A stretch of 64,000 nt of DNA from Arthrobacter celericrescens (GTDB taxonomy: Bacteria > Actinomycetota > Actinomycetes > Actinomycetales > Micrococcaceae). The notes under the pieces were generated by a model. It was not told where the DNA came from. It ran no database searches and saw nothing but the letters and a program-made list of their open reading frames with translations. The position numbers and the translations under genes are program-made. The stretch spans positions 1-64,000 of the forward strand of contig NZ_QYLP01000097.1 in assembly GCF_003614925.1 (NCBI RefSeq), in the 5' to 3' direction. Each line of letters opens with the position of its first letter. The stretch's first letter is position 1. Below are positions 1-8,360 of this stretch, piece after piece.

Positions 1-1
1 G

Positions 2-391
2 TACATCGACCGCTACTTCATGTACTACATCCGCACCGCCGACCGCCTCCAGCGCACCGCACGCTGGCAGGAAGAACTCGACGGCGGCATCAAGCACGTC
101 GAAGACGTGGTGGTCCACGACTCCCTGGGCATCGCCGAGGAACTCGAAGCCGCCATGGCCAAGCACGTGGACACCTACGTCGACGAGTGGGCGGACACGC
201 TGAAGGACCCGGAGCGCCTGCGCCGCTTCCGCTCCTTCGTCAACGCCCCCGACCAGAAGGACGACTCCATTTCCTTCGTCCCGGACCAGCGCGGCCAGAT
301 CCGCCCGGCCACCAACGAAGAGAAGGGCAGCGTCCTCATCGCCTCCACCATCCCCGTCCGCAGCGGCTCCACCAACGGAAGCGAGAACTGA
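2..391 (+). CDS. nirB: Nitrite reductase (NADH) large subunit, C-terminal end
   Basis: This is the last 129 codons of a gene that begins before the window. The residues YIDRYFMYYIRTADRLQRTA followed by HVEDVVVHDSLGI are typical of the C-terminal end of NirB, the siroheme/4Fe-4S assimilatory nitrite reductase that reduces nitrite to ammonium with NADH in the cytoplasm. The FAD and haem-binding parts lie outside, so only the tail is judged. cobA begins 2 bases after its stop, which fits co-transcription with siroheme synthesis. No nirD small-subunit gene follows. Assignment rests on the tail and on the cobA neighbour. Confidence 0.85.
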   Translation, partial: YIDRYFMYYIRTADRLQRTARWQEELDGGIKHVEDVVVHDSLGIAEELEAAMAKHVDTYVDEWADTLKDPERLRRFRSFVNAPDQKDDSISFVPDQRGQIRPATNEEKGSVLIASTIPVRSGSTNGSEN

Positions 392-393
392 CC

Positions 394-1428
394 ATGCAGC
401 TCAGCATCGACCTGACCGGCCGCGACGTCCTCGTCACCGGCTCCGACACCGCGGCCCGCCAGGCGGTCCGCCGTTACGAGGCCGCCGGTGCCAGGGTCTT
501 CCGGCTCAGCGTTCCCGAAGGGGCACCCGGCGACGGCCCGCTTCCCGAGCGTCCCTTCCTGCTTGCAGCCGTCGACGACGGCCAGCCCGGCTGGGAGCCG
601 CTGCTGGAGCGTTCGCGCGCGGCCGGCATCCCCGTGGCGGCTGAACCCGCGGCGGGCCCGGCGGGCCACGTGACCCTGGTCGGCGGCGGCCCCGGCACCC
701 TGGACCTGCTCACGGTCGGGGCCGTCAACGCCCTGCGGGACGCCGACGTCGTCTTCTACGACCGCCTGGCCCCCTACCAGGAGCTGGAGCGGCTCACCAG
801 CGGCCGGCTGGTTGACGTCGGCAAGCATCCGGGCCACCACAAGGTGACCCAGGGCGACATCGAGAAGCTTATGGTCGAGGCGGCGCTGGCCGGCGAGAAC
901 GTGGTGCGGCTCAAGGGCGGCGACCCCTTCGTGTTCGGCCGCGGCGGCGAGGAAGTGGCCTCCTGCGTGGCCGCCGGTGTTCCCGTGAACGTCATTTCGG
1001 GCGTCACCAGCGCCATTTCCGTTCCGGCGGCCGCGGGCATTCCCGTCACGCACCGCGAGGTCAGCCACATGTTCACCGTGGTGTCCGGCCACGCTCCGCT
1101 GACCGAGAAGGAACACACCCACCTGGCTGGGCTTGGCGGCACCATCGTGGTGCTCATGGGCATCGGAACCCTTCCGCAGCTGGCCGCTGGCCTGCGCCGC
1201 GCCGGCATGCGGGCGGACATGCCGATGGCCGTCGTCGAGCGGGGCTACCGTCCCGGCCAGCGGACCACCATCGCAGAACTCGGTACGATCGAAAATGCGG
1301 CCACAGGCTGCAGCAACCCGGCCGTGCTGGTCATTGGCGAGGTGGTCGGGGTGGCAATGGCCAGCCGTAATCATGCCGCTGCCTCCGCTGACCTGAACCG
1401 CCTCGCGGCTTCGCTCCTTGAAGCCTGA
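394..1428 (+). CDS. cobA: Uroporphyrinogen-III C-methyltransferase (siroheme synthesis)
   Basis: 344 residues. It makes precorrin-2 from uroporphyrinogen III using S-adenosylmethionine, the first step towards the siroheme needed by NirB. The tetrapyrrole methylase domain covers about residues 90-335 and opens with VTLVGGGPGTLDLLTVGA. It contains the conserved stretches VVFYDRLAP, VRLKGGDPFVFGRGGEE and GVTSAISVPAAAGIPVTHR. About 85 residues precede it and look like a shortened Rossmann segment (DVLVTGSDTAARQAVRRYE), a reduced version of the precorrin-2 dehydrogenase part of CysG. The dehydrogenase core is too short to be functional by itself. The ATG lies two bases after the nirB stop. A longer upstream reading frame exists but would overlap nirB. 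Confidence 0.9.
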   Translation: MQLSIDLTGRDVLVTGSDTAARQAVRRYEAAGARVFRLSVPEGAPGDGPLPERPFLLAAVDDGQPGWEPLLERSRAAGIPVAAEPAAGPAGHVTLVGGGPGTLDLLTVGAVNALRDADVVFYDRLAPYQELERLTSGRLVDVGKHPGHHKVTQGDIEKLMVEAALAGENVVRLKGGDPFVFGRGGEEVASCVAAGVPVNVISGVTSAISVPAAAGIPVTHREVSHMFTVVSGHAPLTEKEHTHLAGLGGTIVVLMGIGTLPQLAAGLRRAGMRADMPMAVVERGYRPGQRTTIAELGTIENAATGCSNPAVLVIGEVVGVAMASRNHAAASADLNRLAASLLEA

Positions 1429-1438
1429 AGGGACCCAC

Positions 1439-2596
1439 ATGAGCACCACGTCCACCATCACCGCCGAGGCGAACACGCCGCAGGCCGCCGTCGAATCCGC
1501 CGCAGACACCCCGCTGGACGGCTTCCTGATCGGCGTGACGTCGCACCGCCGCTCGCGCGACCTGATCGACGCCCTTGAGCGGCGCGGAGCCGAGGTGCTG
1601 CACGCTCCTGCACTGAAGATCGCCCCGGTGCAGGAAGACACCGCCCTCATCGAGGACACGCGTGCCATCATCGAGGCGCGCCCGGACATCTGCATCGCCA
1701 CCACTGCCTACGGCATGCGCCGCTGGTGCGAGGCCGCGGACTCCTTCGGCATCGGCGAGCAGCTCCTGGAGGTGCTCTCGGCGACCCGCATGTTCGTCCG
1801 TGGGCCCAAGGCCCGCGGTGCCGTCCGCGCGGCCGGCCTGGCCGACGTCGGGATCAGCAGTGACGAAACCACCGCCACGCTGGTGGACATGCTCCTCCAG
1901 GAGGGCGTGCGCGGCAAGACGGTGGCCGTGCAGCTGCACGGCTACACGGATTTCCGCCAGCTCGAACGGCTGCGCATGTCCGGCGCGAAGGTCCTGACCG
2001 TCACCCCGTACCGCTGGGTGAAGCCGGACGGCAGCGACAAGCTTCCGCGCCTCATCGAGGCCGCCTGCGGCGGCAAGCTGGACGTGCTCACCTTCACGAG
2101 CGCCCCCGCCGTCGACGCGCTGTGGAGCACGGCCCACGAGATGGGCATGTACCAGCAGCTGATCGACGCGCTCAGGACGCAGGTGACCGTGGCCGCCGTC
2201 GGGCCCGTCACCGCCCAGCCGCTGCTCGACGCCGGACTGTCACCCTTGATCCCGGACCGCTACCGCATGGGGGCGCTGATCCGCCTGGTCACCGAGCACC
2301 TGGCGCTGAACCATGTGCGGCGCCTGGCCACCAAGGCCGGGCAGGTGGAGCTGCGCGGGCGCTGCCTGAAGATCGACGGCGAAGTGGTGGACCTTGCCCC
2401 GGCTCCCCTGCTGCTCCTGCGGGCGCTGCTCGGGGCAGGTGGCGCGGTGCTCTCCCGGGAGTCGCTCTCGGAGCTGCTGGAACTGCGCGGCTCGGTGCAC
2501 GCACTGGACATGACGGTCAGCCGCCTGCGCTCCGCGCTGCCCGACGGCAGCCTCGTGGAAACCGTAGTGAAACGGGGCTATCGCCTGCGCGTCTAA
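1439..2596 (+). CDS. hemD: Uroporphyrinogen-III synthase fused to a winged-helix DNA-binding domain
   Basis: 385 residues. Residues about 25-285 are a HemD fold (FLIGVTSHRRSRDLIDALER at the start; DVLTFTSAPAVDALW later), the enzyme that closes hydroxymethylbilane to uroporphyrinogen III. Residues about 295-385 are an OmpR/PhoB-type winged helix (LRGRCLKIDGEVVDLAPAPL, then LSRESLSELLELRG, VSRLRSAL, and the terminal KRGYRLRV). I chose the ATG at 1439 because GAAGGGA sits 5-6 bases upstream. The earlier ATG at 1418 overlaps cobA and has no better ribosome site. Such fusions are known in actinobacterial nitrite-reductase operons. Whether the protein acts as enzyme, regulator or both cannot be told from sequence. 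Confidence 0.85.
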   Translation: MSTTSTITAEANTPQAAVESAADTPLDGFLIGVTSHRRSRDLIDALERRGAEVLHAPALKIAPVQEDTALIEDTRAIIEARPDICIATTAYGMRRWCEAADSFGIGEQLLEVLSATRMFVRGPKARGAVRAAGLADVGISSDETTATLVDMLLQEGVRGKTVAVQLHGYTDFRQLERLRMSGAKVLTVTPYRWVKPDGSDKLPRLIEAACGGKLDVLTFTSAPAVDALWSTAHEMGMYQQLIDALRTQVTVAAVGPVTAQPLLDAGLSPLIPDRYRMGALIRLVTEHLALNHVRRLATKAGQVELRGRCLKIDGEVVDLAPAPLLLLRALLGAGGAVLSRESLSELLELRGSVHALDMTVSRLRSALPDGSLVETVVKRGYRLRV

Positions 2597-2689
2597 GTGC
2601 CGTTCCGGCAATTAGTCCAAGGTATGGACAGATTGCGTGGCCGGTGGGAGTATGTCGCTATATTCCGCTGCTGCTCCTAAGGAACGGCC
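2597..2689 (+). promoter_or_regulatory. Upstream region of the seven-gene lipid operon, with a small dyad
   Basis: The 93 bases between hemD and the GMC oxidoreductase gene are more A/T-rich than the flanks. They hold a dyad GTCCA-N5-TGGAC at 2615-2629, TGGACA at 2625 (one mismatch to a -35 hexamer) and TATATT at 2659. The spacing is 28 bases, so no single pair makes a textbook promoter. The ribosome site TAAGGAA ends 6 bases before the ATG at 2690. It is inferred that the operon promoter and a possible operator lie here. No terminator for hemD is seen. Confidence 0.35.
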
Positions 2690-5296
2690 ATGACTTTGCC
2701 GGGGAAGTTACAACAGGATGACCCTTCCGGACCTGCTTCCGGTGGACCGCCCGAGACCGTGGACGCCGTGGTGGTGGGCTCCGGATTCGGCGGTTCCGTA
2801 GCAGCACTGCGCCTGGCAGAGGCCGGCAAATCCGTGGTGCTCATGGAACGCGGGAAGGCCTACGCACCAGGCAGCTTCGCCCGGAGCCCTGCGGAGATGG
2901 GCCGCAACTTCTGGGACCCCGACCGCGGGCTCTACGGCTTGTTCGACGCCTGGACCTTCCGGGGCATGGAGGGCCTGGTGTCCAGCGGCCTGGGTGGCGG
3001 CTCGCTGATCTACGCGAACGTGCTCCTGCGCAAGGACCCCAAGTGGTTCGTCAAGGAGTCCCCGGTGCCCGGCGGCGGCTACGAGAACTGGCCGTTCAGC
3101 TACGACGACCTCGAGCCGTTCTACAAGGACGCAGAGGACATGCTGCAGCCCGTCCCGTACCCGTACCGGGACACGGCAAAGACCCTGGCCATGGAGGCCA
3201 GCACCGCAGCCCTCGGCCTGTCCATCAGCCGGCCGCCGATCGCGGTCACCTTCGCCACTTCGCCCGATGCGGAACCGGGCACCAACCAGCCGTTGTCCGC
3301 GGCACCGTACGGCAGTGTCCACGGCGAGCGCGCCGTGCGGACCACGTGTACCCTCTGCGGCGAGTGCGACCTCGGCTGCAACTCCGGGGCCAAAAACACC
3401 CTGGACCACAACTACCTCTCTGCGGCGAAGAAAGCCGGCGCTGACCTCCGGACGTTCCACGACGTGCGGGGGATCCGGCCGGTGGGTTCTTCGGGGAACG
3501 GTTCCGGGTACGAGGTCCGCTACGTGGTCCACGATCCGGAACACCCCGATGCCCCGCTGCACGAACGGATCATCCGCTGCAGGAACCTGGTCATCGGCGC
3601 CGGCACCTTCGGCAGCAACTTCCTGCTCCTGCGCAACCGTGCCTCCCTGCCCGCACTCAGCGAAACCCTCGGCACCCGCTTCAGCGGCAACGGCGACCTG
3701 CTGACGTTCGTGATGGGCGCCAAGATGCACGACGGCGGCAAGGTCCCCGCTACCCGCACCCTCTCCGGCAGCCGCGGCCCCGTCATCACTACCGCCATCC
3801 GGGTTCCGGACACCGAGGACGGCGGCACCGGCCGCGGCTACTACGTGGAGGACGCCGGCTATCCGGCCTTCATGAACTGGCTGATCGAAACCGGGCAGCT
3901 CGGCCAGGTGGTGCGCCGCACGGCGCGTGTGGCCGGCCAGCTGCTCAAGGACCGGCTCTTCGAAGCCCGCCGCTCCAATATTTCCGCCGACCTCGCCGCG
4001 GCCCTGGGCGACGGCAGCCTGTCCTCCAGTTCGCTGCCGCTGCTGGGCATGGGGCGTGACATCCCGGACGGCGTGCTGAGCCTGCAGGACGGCAGGCTCG
4101 CCGTGGACTGGACGCTCGCCACGTCCACGGGGTACTTCGGCCGGGTGCGCAAGACCATGGCGGACCTCGCCGGTGAACTGGGCGGGGACTTCGTGGACAA
4201 TCCGCTGTGGTGGGCCAAACGGGTCATCACGGTGCACCCCATCGGCGGCGCCCCCGCGGGACGCAACCCGTCGGAAGGCGTATGCGATTCCTACGGCGAA
4301 GTGTTCGGCTACCCCGGAATGTTCGTGGTGGACGGTGCTGCCATGCCGGGACCGGTGGGAGCCAACCCGTCCCTGACCATCGCCGCGTTCGCCGAGCGCG
4401 CCTGCCGCCGCCTGCTGGAAGGCACACGGCCCGCCGCACGCAGCCTGACGCCGGACACACCGCGGCACACACGCGAGGCGCCGGGCGCCGTCGGCGACTC
4501 CCCCGCTGAATCGCCGCGCGTCCTGGCGCCGGACGCCACCAAGGGAAAGGCCGCCAAACCCGAACGCCCGCTTGAACCGAAAGCGGCCGCGACACGCGGG
4601 CTCGGCGCACCGGCCATGGCGGACGCCGCCACTGCAGCCACCTCCGTGAGCTTCACCGAACAAATGCACGGCTGGTTCAGCCCCGGCCAGAGCGATCCGG
4701 CGAAGGGACTCAGCCTGGGCCGGGACCGCGACCGCCGGATCATGTTCGAACTGACCATCACGGCCCCGGACATCGACGCTTTCGTGGCCGACCCCCTGCA
4801 TCAGGCCAACGCCGAGGGCTACGTCCTGGCGGACCAGTTCGGCGGCCGGCTGCCCGTGGAGAAGGGCTGGTTCAAGCAGTTCGTGGAGGACGCCTCCCCC
4901 GACGGACGGCCGGCCCGGCGCATGCTCTACCGGCTGTGGCTGCGCGACCCCGGCGGCACCCCGCTCACCTTCACCGGCTTCAAGCTCATCCACAACGAAG
5001 CCGGGACGGACTCCTGGGCGGACACCACCACCCTGTACGCCACGATCGTGCGCGGGCACGTGCCTCCCTCGGATCCCGGCCAGCCGCCGTCGGCCGAATG
5101 GAAGTCCCCGGACGCGTCCGCCGTCGCCGGGTCCGGCATCCTGCGCATCCGCCCGCTGGACTTCGCCAAGCAGCTCACCACCTTCCGGGCGGCGGGCCCT
5201 GAACCGCTGCCGGCCCTGGCCTCGTTCGGGAACTTCTTCCTCGGCGAGCTCTGGCGGGTCTACGGCAAAGCCGCCGTCAAAAAGCCGTCGCGATGA
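2690..5296 (+). CDS. GMC-family oxidoreductase (cholesterol-oxidase-like) with extra C-terminal domain
   Basis: 868 residues, flavin-dependent alcohol or sterol oxidase/dehydrogenase. Residues 25-45 hold the dinucleotide-binding loop VVVGSGFGGSVAALRLAEAG. Residues 1-585 match the cholesterol-oxidase-like GMC branch, including catalytic-region His516 (VHPIGG) and Asn559 (GANPSLTI). Four cysteines, C220, C223, C226 and C230 (TCTLCGECDLGC), form a ferredoxin-like CX2CX2CX3C cluster. A low-complexity Ala/Pro linker (about 585-650) leads to an added domain at 653-868 that resembles the C-terminus of the patatin protein at 10232. No signal peptide is seen. First gene of a seven-gene coupled run; the next ATG overlaps its TGA. 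The substrate is not determined by sequence; an isoprenoid, sterol or long-chain lipid alcohol is likely. Confidence 0.85.
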   Translation: MTLPGKLQQDDPSGPASGGPPETVDAVVVGSGFGGSVAALRLAEAGKSVVLMERGKAYAPGSFARSPAEMGRNFWDPDRGLYGLFDAWTFRGMEGLVSSGLGGGSLIYANVLLRKDPKWFVKESPVPGGGYENWPFSYDDLEPFYKDAEDMLQPVPYPYRDTAKTLAMEASTAALGLSISRPPIAVTFATSPDAEPGTNQPLSAAPYGSVHGERAVRTTCTLCGECDLGCNSGAKNTLDHNYLSAAKKAGADLRTFHDVRGIRPVGSSGNGSGYEVRYVVHDPEHPDAPLHERIIRCRNLVIGAGTFGSNFLLLRNRASLPALSETLGTRFSGNGDLLTFVMGAKMHDGGKVPATRTLSGSRGPVITTAIRVPDTEDGGTGRGYYVEDAGYPAFMNWLIETGQLGQVVRRTARVAGQLLKDRLFEARRSNISADLAAALGDGSLSSSSLPLLGMGRDIPDGVLSLQDGRLAVDWTLATSTGYFGRVRKTMADLAGELGGDFVDNPLWWAKRVITVHPIGGAPAGRNPSEGVCDSYGEVFGYPGMFVVDGAAMPGPVGANPSLTIAAFAERACRRLLEGTRPAARSLTPDTPRHTREAPGAVGDSPAESPRVLAPDATKGKAAKPERPLEPKAAATRGLGAPAMADAATAATSVSFTEQMHGWFSPGQSDPAKGLSLGRDRDRRIMFELTITAPDIDAFVADPLHQANAEGYVLADQFGGRLPVEKGWFKQFVEDASPDGRPARRMLYRLWLRDPGGTPLTFTGFKLIHNEAGTDSWADTTTLYATIVRGHVPPSDPGQPPSAEWKSPDASAVAGSGILRIRPLDFAKQLTTFRAAGPEPLPALASFGNFFLGELWRVYGKAAVKKPSR

Positions 5297-7275
5297 AGCG
5301 CAAGGAGCTCGCACTGCACAGCAAGGACCTGGGGTTCACGCCCCGGGAGGCGGTGCGCTGGCTTGCGCCGATCGCCCTGGGCCGCACTGCCCTGAAGGTC
5401 ATGACCGCCACGGTCTTTGCGGACTTCGGCGACAAGCGCGAGCTGGAGGCAGGGCTTCCCGGCACGCCGCTCGAACTGGCCCGCCTTCCGCTCCCGGGCC
5501 AGGCGGCCCAGCCGCCCGTGGAGCGCGGCTTGGGCGCACCGGTTGCCCTGGGGCTTCCGCAGGACGGCCTGTGGCTGGACTTCACCGCTGACCTCGGCGA
5601 CGGCTTCGACGCCACGTACACCGTGGCCCTCCTGCTCGCCCAGGAGCAGTTGACCGTGGACGGGATGGAACTCAAGCGCGGGAACGTCCTGGTGCTCGGC
5701 GGGGACGAGGTCTACCCGGTGGCGTCCCCGGGCCGCTACGAGGACCGCATGGTGGGACCGTACCGCACGGCGTTCCCGGCGCCTGCGGCAGGCGGCCCGC
5801 CGCCGGCGTCGTGCCCTCCGGCGAACATCCTGCTGGCCCTGCCCGGCAACCACGACTGGTACGACGGGCTCACGTCCTTCATCCGGGTCTTCACCCGGCA
5901 GCGCAGCATCGGCTCGTGGCGCACGGTGCAGAACCGCAGCTATTTTGCGGTGCGGCTCTCGGGCGGTGCGGACACGCCCGGCTGGTGGCTGCTGGGCCTG
6001 GACAGCCAGCTGGGCCAGTACATCGACGAGCCGCAGCTGGAGTACTTCCATCGCAACGTCAGCGCCCGGCTCGTCCCGGGCGATTCGATCATCCTGTGCC
6101 TGGCTTCGCCGTCGTGGGTCTACTCGGAGGAGCCTGGCGACCGGGCCTTCCAGCAGGCGGACTTCTTCGAACAGGACTACCTGCGCCGCCGCTTCAACCC
6201 GCAGACCGGGCTCTTCGAAGACACCGGCGCCACGGTGCGGCTCTGGCTGAGCGGGGACCTGCACCATTACTCCCGCTATGCGGAAGCGGAGCCCGACGGC
6301 GGCAGCCCGGTCCAGCTGGTCACCTGCGGCCTGGGCGGGGCGTACCTGTCGGACACCCACTGGCTGCCCGGGGAAGTCCGGCTTCCGGACCCCGTCCGCG
6401 AGCGCGGGCTGTCCGCCGCGGCGCCGTCCGCGGCCCGGCGGCAGACCGAGCCAGACGGCAGCCGGCGCTTCGTCCGCGCCCCCGGCAGCCACCCCACCAC
6501 CAGCACCAGCCGGCAGCTCGGACTCCGCCTGGCGAATCCGTTCTCGCCCTACTGGCTGGCGGCCCGGAACCCGGGCTTCGGCCCCTTGCTGGGCCTCGTC
6601 CACGCCGTGTTCTTCCTGGCCGGCTGGGTGGTCTACAGCAGCGGCCGCGGCCTCCCGCTCATGGGCGCTATCGATACCGTGGGCCTGCCCCGGGCACTGG
6701 TCTTCGGCGTCGTGTGCCCGCTGCTCGCCCTGGGACTGCTGGTGGTGTTCTGGAAACTGTTCGGCCGGACACGCCTTCTCCGGGGCCGGGCCGGTCTGCT
6801 GACGATGCTCCGCGGCGTCCTCTACCAGCTCGCCGCCCTCGGCGCGGGCATCAGCCTGGCCGTGCTGGCCGCCTTGATCCCGCTTCCCTCCGGGCTTGGC
6901 GCCCTGCTGGTCCTCGGCGTCGTGTACGCGTCCGGCTGGGTCCTCGGCAGCGAGGCCTTCGCCCTGTACATCCTGCGCACGCCCGCCGGGGAGGTGGCCT
7001 CGTGGAAGATGTCCGGCCAGGCCGTGGAGGACCATAAGGGCTTCCTGCGGATGCGCCTCGATCCCGACGGCAGCCTCACCGTCCACCCGCTACTGGTGGA
7101 GACCGTGTGCCGGGACTGGGACCTTGAGGACACGCACGACGGCGTCCGTCCCGTTCCGTCTGAGGGTATCCCTGCCGTCCGGCTGCTTGAGCAGCCCATC
7201 ACCATCCAACCGACGTTCATACAACCGACCGGCACCCAAGCACCCGCCATTCAGCGTGAAGGAAGCAAACCATGA
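5293..7275 (+). CDS. Metallophosphoesterase with C-terminal membrane segments
   Basis: 660 residues. The calcineurin-type metallophosphoesterase part shows metal-binding motifs GGDEVY (D138), LPGNHDW (N186, H187, D188) and SGDLHHY (D322, H324, H325). At about residues 430-570 there are four hydrophobic stretches (for example LVHAVFFLAGWVVY and FGVVCPLLALGLLVVFW), so the enzyme is probably anchored in the membrane with its catalytic part in the cytoplasm. There is no N-terminal signal peptide. Its ATG overlaps the stop of the GMC gene by four bases and its own stop overlaps the next ATG. Likely substrates are a phosphate mono- or diester on a lipid or lipid-linked intermediate, but this is inferred from context only. 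Confidence 0.8.
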   Translation: MKRKELALHSKDLGFTPREAVRWLAPIALGRTALKVMTATVFADFGDKRELEAGLPGTPLELARLPLPGQAAQPPVERGLGAPVALGLPQDGLWLDFTADLGDGFDATYTVALLLAQEQLTVDGMELKRGNVLVLGGDEVYPVASPGRYEDRMVGPYRTAFPAPAAGGPPPASCPPANILLALPGNHDWYDGLTSFIRVFTRQRSIGSWRTVQNRSYFAVRLSGGADTPGWWLLGLDSQLGQYIDEPQLEYFHRNVSARLVPGDSIILCLASPSWVYSEEPGDRAFQQADFFEQDYLRRRFNPQTGLFEDTGATVRLWLSGDLHHYSRYAEAEPDGGSPVQLVTCGLGGAYLSDTHWLPGEVRLPDPVRERGLSAAAPSAARRQTEPDGSRRFVRAPGSHPTTSTSRQLGLRLANPFSPYWLAARNPGFGPLLGLVHAVFFLAGWVVYSSGRGLPLMGAIDTVGLPRALVFGVVCPLLALGLLVVFWKLFGRTRLLRGRAGLLTMLRGVLYQLAALGAGISLAVLAALIPLPSGLGALLVLGVVYASGWVLGSEAFALYILRTPAGEVASWKMSGQAVEDHKGFLRMRLDPDGSLTVHPLLVETVCRDWDLEDTHDGVRPVPSEGIPAVRLLEQPITIQPTFIQPTGTQAPAIQREGSKP

Positions 7276-8360
7276 CCATGACCATCACCCGTGCAGAACA
7301 CCGCAGCGAGGTCATCCCGTTCCGGGCCGGGGACGGCGTCCCGCTGAACCTGGTGCACGTGACCTCCCCCGTGGAGCCGGCCAAGGGTCCGGTGCTCCTG
7401 GTGCACGGATCCGGCGTCCGTGCCGAACTGTTCCGCCCGCCCACCCGGACCACGTTCGTGGACGTGCTGCTGGAGGACGGCTGGGACGTCTGGATGCTGA
7501 ACTGGCGCGCCTCGATCGACCTGGACCCGCTGTCCTGGACGCTCGGCGACGCCGCCGTGTACGACCATCCTGCCGCCGTCGAGCATGTCCTGCAGGCCAC
7601 CGGAGCGGACACGCTCAAGGCCATGGTGCATTGCCAGGGCTCCACTTCGTTCACGATGTCCGCCGCGGCGGGCCTGCTGCCCCGGGTGGACACGGTGATT
7701 TCCAACGCGGTGTCCCTGCATCCGGTGGTGCCGGCGTTCTCGCGCTTGAAGATCGACCACTTCACGCCGATCGTGAAGGCCTTCACCCCCTACCTCTCGC
7801 CGGCCTGGGGCAACCGCTCGAACGGCTACTTCAGCAGGTTCCTGCGGTCCCTGGTCAAGGCAACGCACCACGAATGCGACAACACGGTCTGCAAGCTGGT
7901 CAGCTTCACCTACGGCAGCGGCAGGCCTGCGCTGTGGTCCCACGAGAACCTGGACGAGGCCACCCACGAGTGGATCAAGGGTGAATTCGCGGAGGTTCCG
8001 GTCAGTTTCTTCGAGGAGATGGGCCGCAGCATCCGGGCCGGTCACATGGTGGCTGCCGGATCGCACCCTGAACTGCCGGAAAACTACGAGGCCCAGGCGC
8101 CCCGGACCGATGCCCGCTTCGTGTTCCTCGCCGGGCAGGACAACCGGTGTTTCCTGCCCGAGAGCCAGGAGCGCACCTTCCGTTTCTTCCAGCAGCACCG
8201 CCCCGGGAAGGACGCGCTCCACCTCATCCCCGGCTACGGCCACCTGGATGTCTTCTTCGGCACCCACGCGTGGCGGGACACGTTCCCGATCATCGTCAAG
8301 GAATTGAACTCATTGGACTCAGGCAACTCCGTAAACGCAGGCAAGGAGCTCGACTCATGA
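7272..8360 (+). CDS. Alpha/beta hydrolase with a cysteine at the nucleophile position
   Basis: 362 residues. An alpha/beta-hydrolase fold is indicated by VLLVHGSGVRAELF near residue 43, a nucleophile elbow VHCQGST, and a late YGHLD that supplies the likely catalytic histidine. The usual GxSxG serine is replaced by Cys121, as in polyhydroxyalkanoate synthases and dienelactone hydrolases. I read no signal peptide. The codon pair ATGATG-like start (MTMTITR) overlaps the metallophosphoesterase stop, and an AAGGAAG ribosome site lies just upstream. In this operon it may cleave or transfer an acyl group of the lipid oxidised by the GMC enzyme. It could also be a hydrolase of an enol-lactone. Function beyond the fold is not assigned. 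Confidence 0.8.
   Translation: MTMTITRAEHRSEVIPFRAGDGVPLNLVHVTSPVEPAKGPVLLVHGSGVRAELFRPPTRTTFVDVLLEDGWDVWMLNWRASIDLDPLSWTLGDAAVYDHPAAVEHVLQATGADTLKAMVHCQGSTSFTMSAAAGLLPRVDTVISNAVSLHPVVPAFSRLKIDHFTPIVKAFTPYLSPAWGNRSNGYFSRFLRSLVKATHHECDNTVCKLVSFTYGSGRPALWSHENLDEATHEWIKGEFAEVPVSFFEEMGRSIRAGHMVAAGSHPELPENYEAQAPRTDARFVFLAGQDNRCFLPESQERTFRFFQQHRPGKDALHLIPGYGHLDVFFGTHAWRDTFPIIVKELNSLDSGNSVNAGKELDS

Noticed and set aside
2708..5314. 868-residue open frame on the minus strand opposite the GMC gene
   Set aside because: Typical antisense shadow of a G/C-biased gene; no family or ribosome site, while the + strand encodes a clear flavoenzyme.
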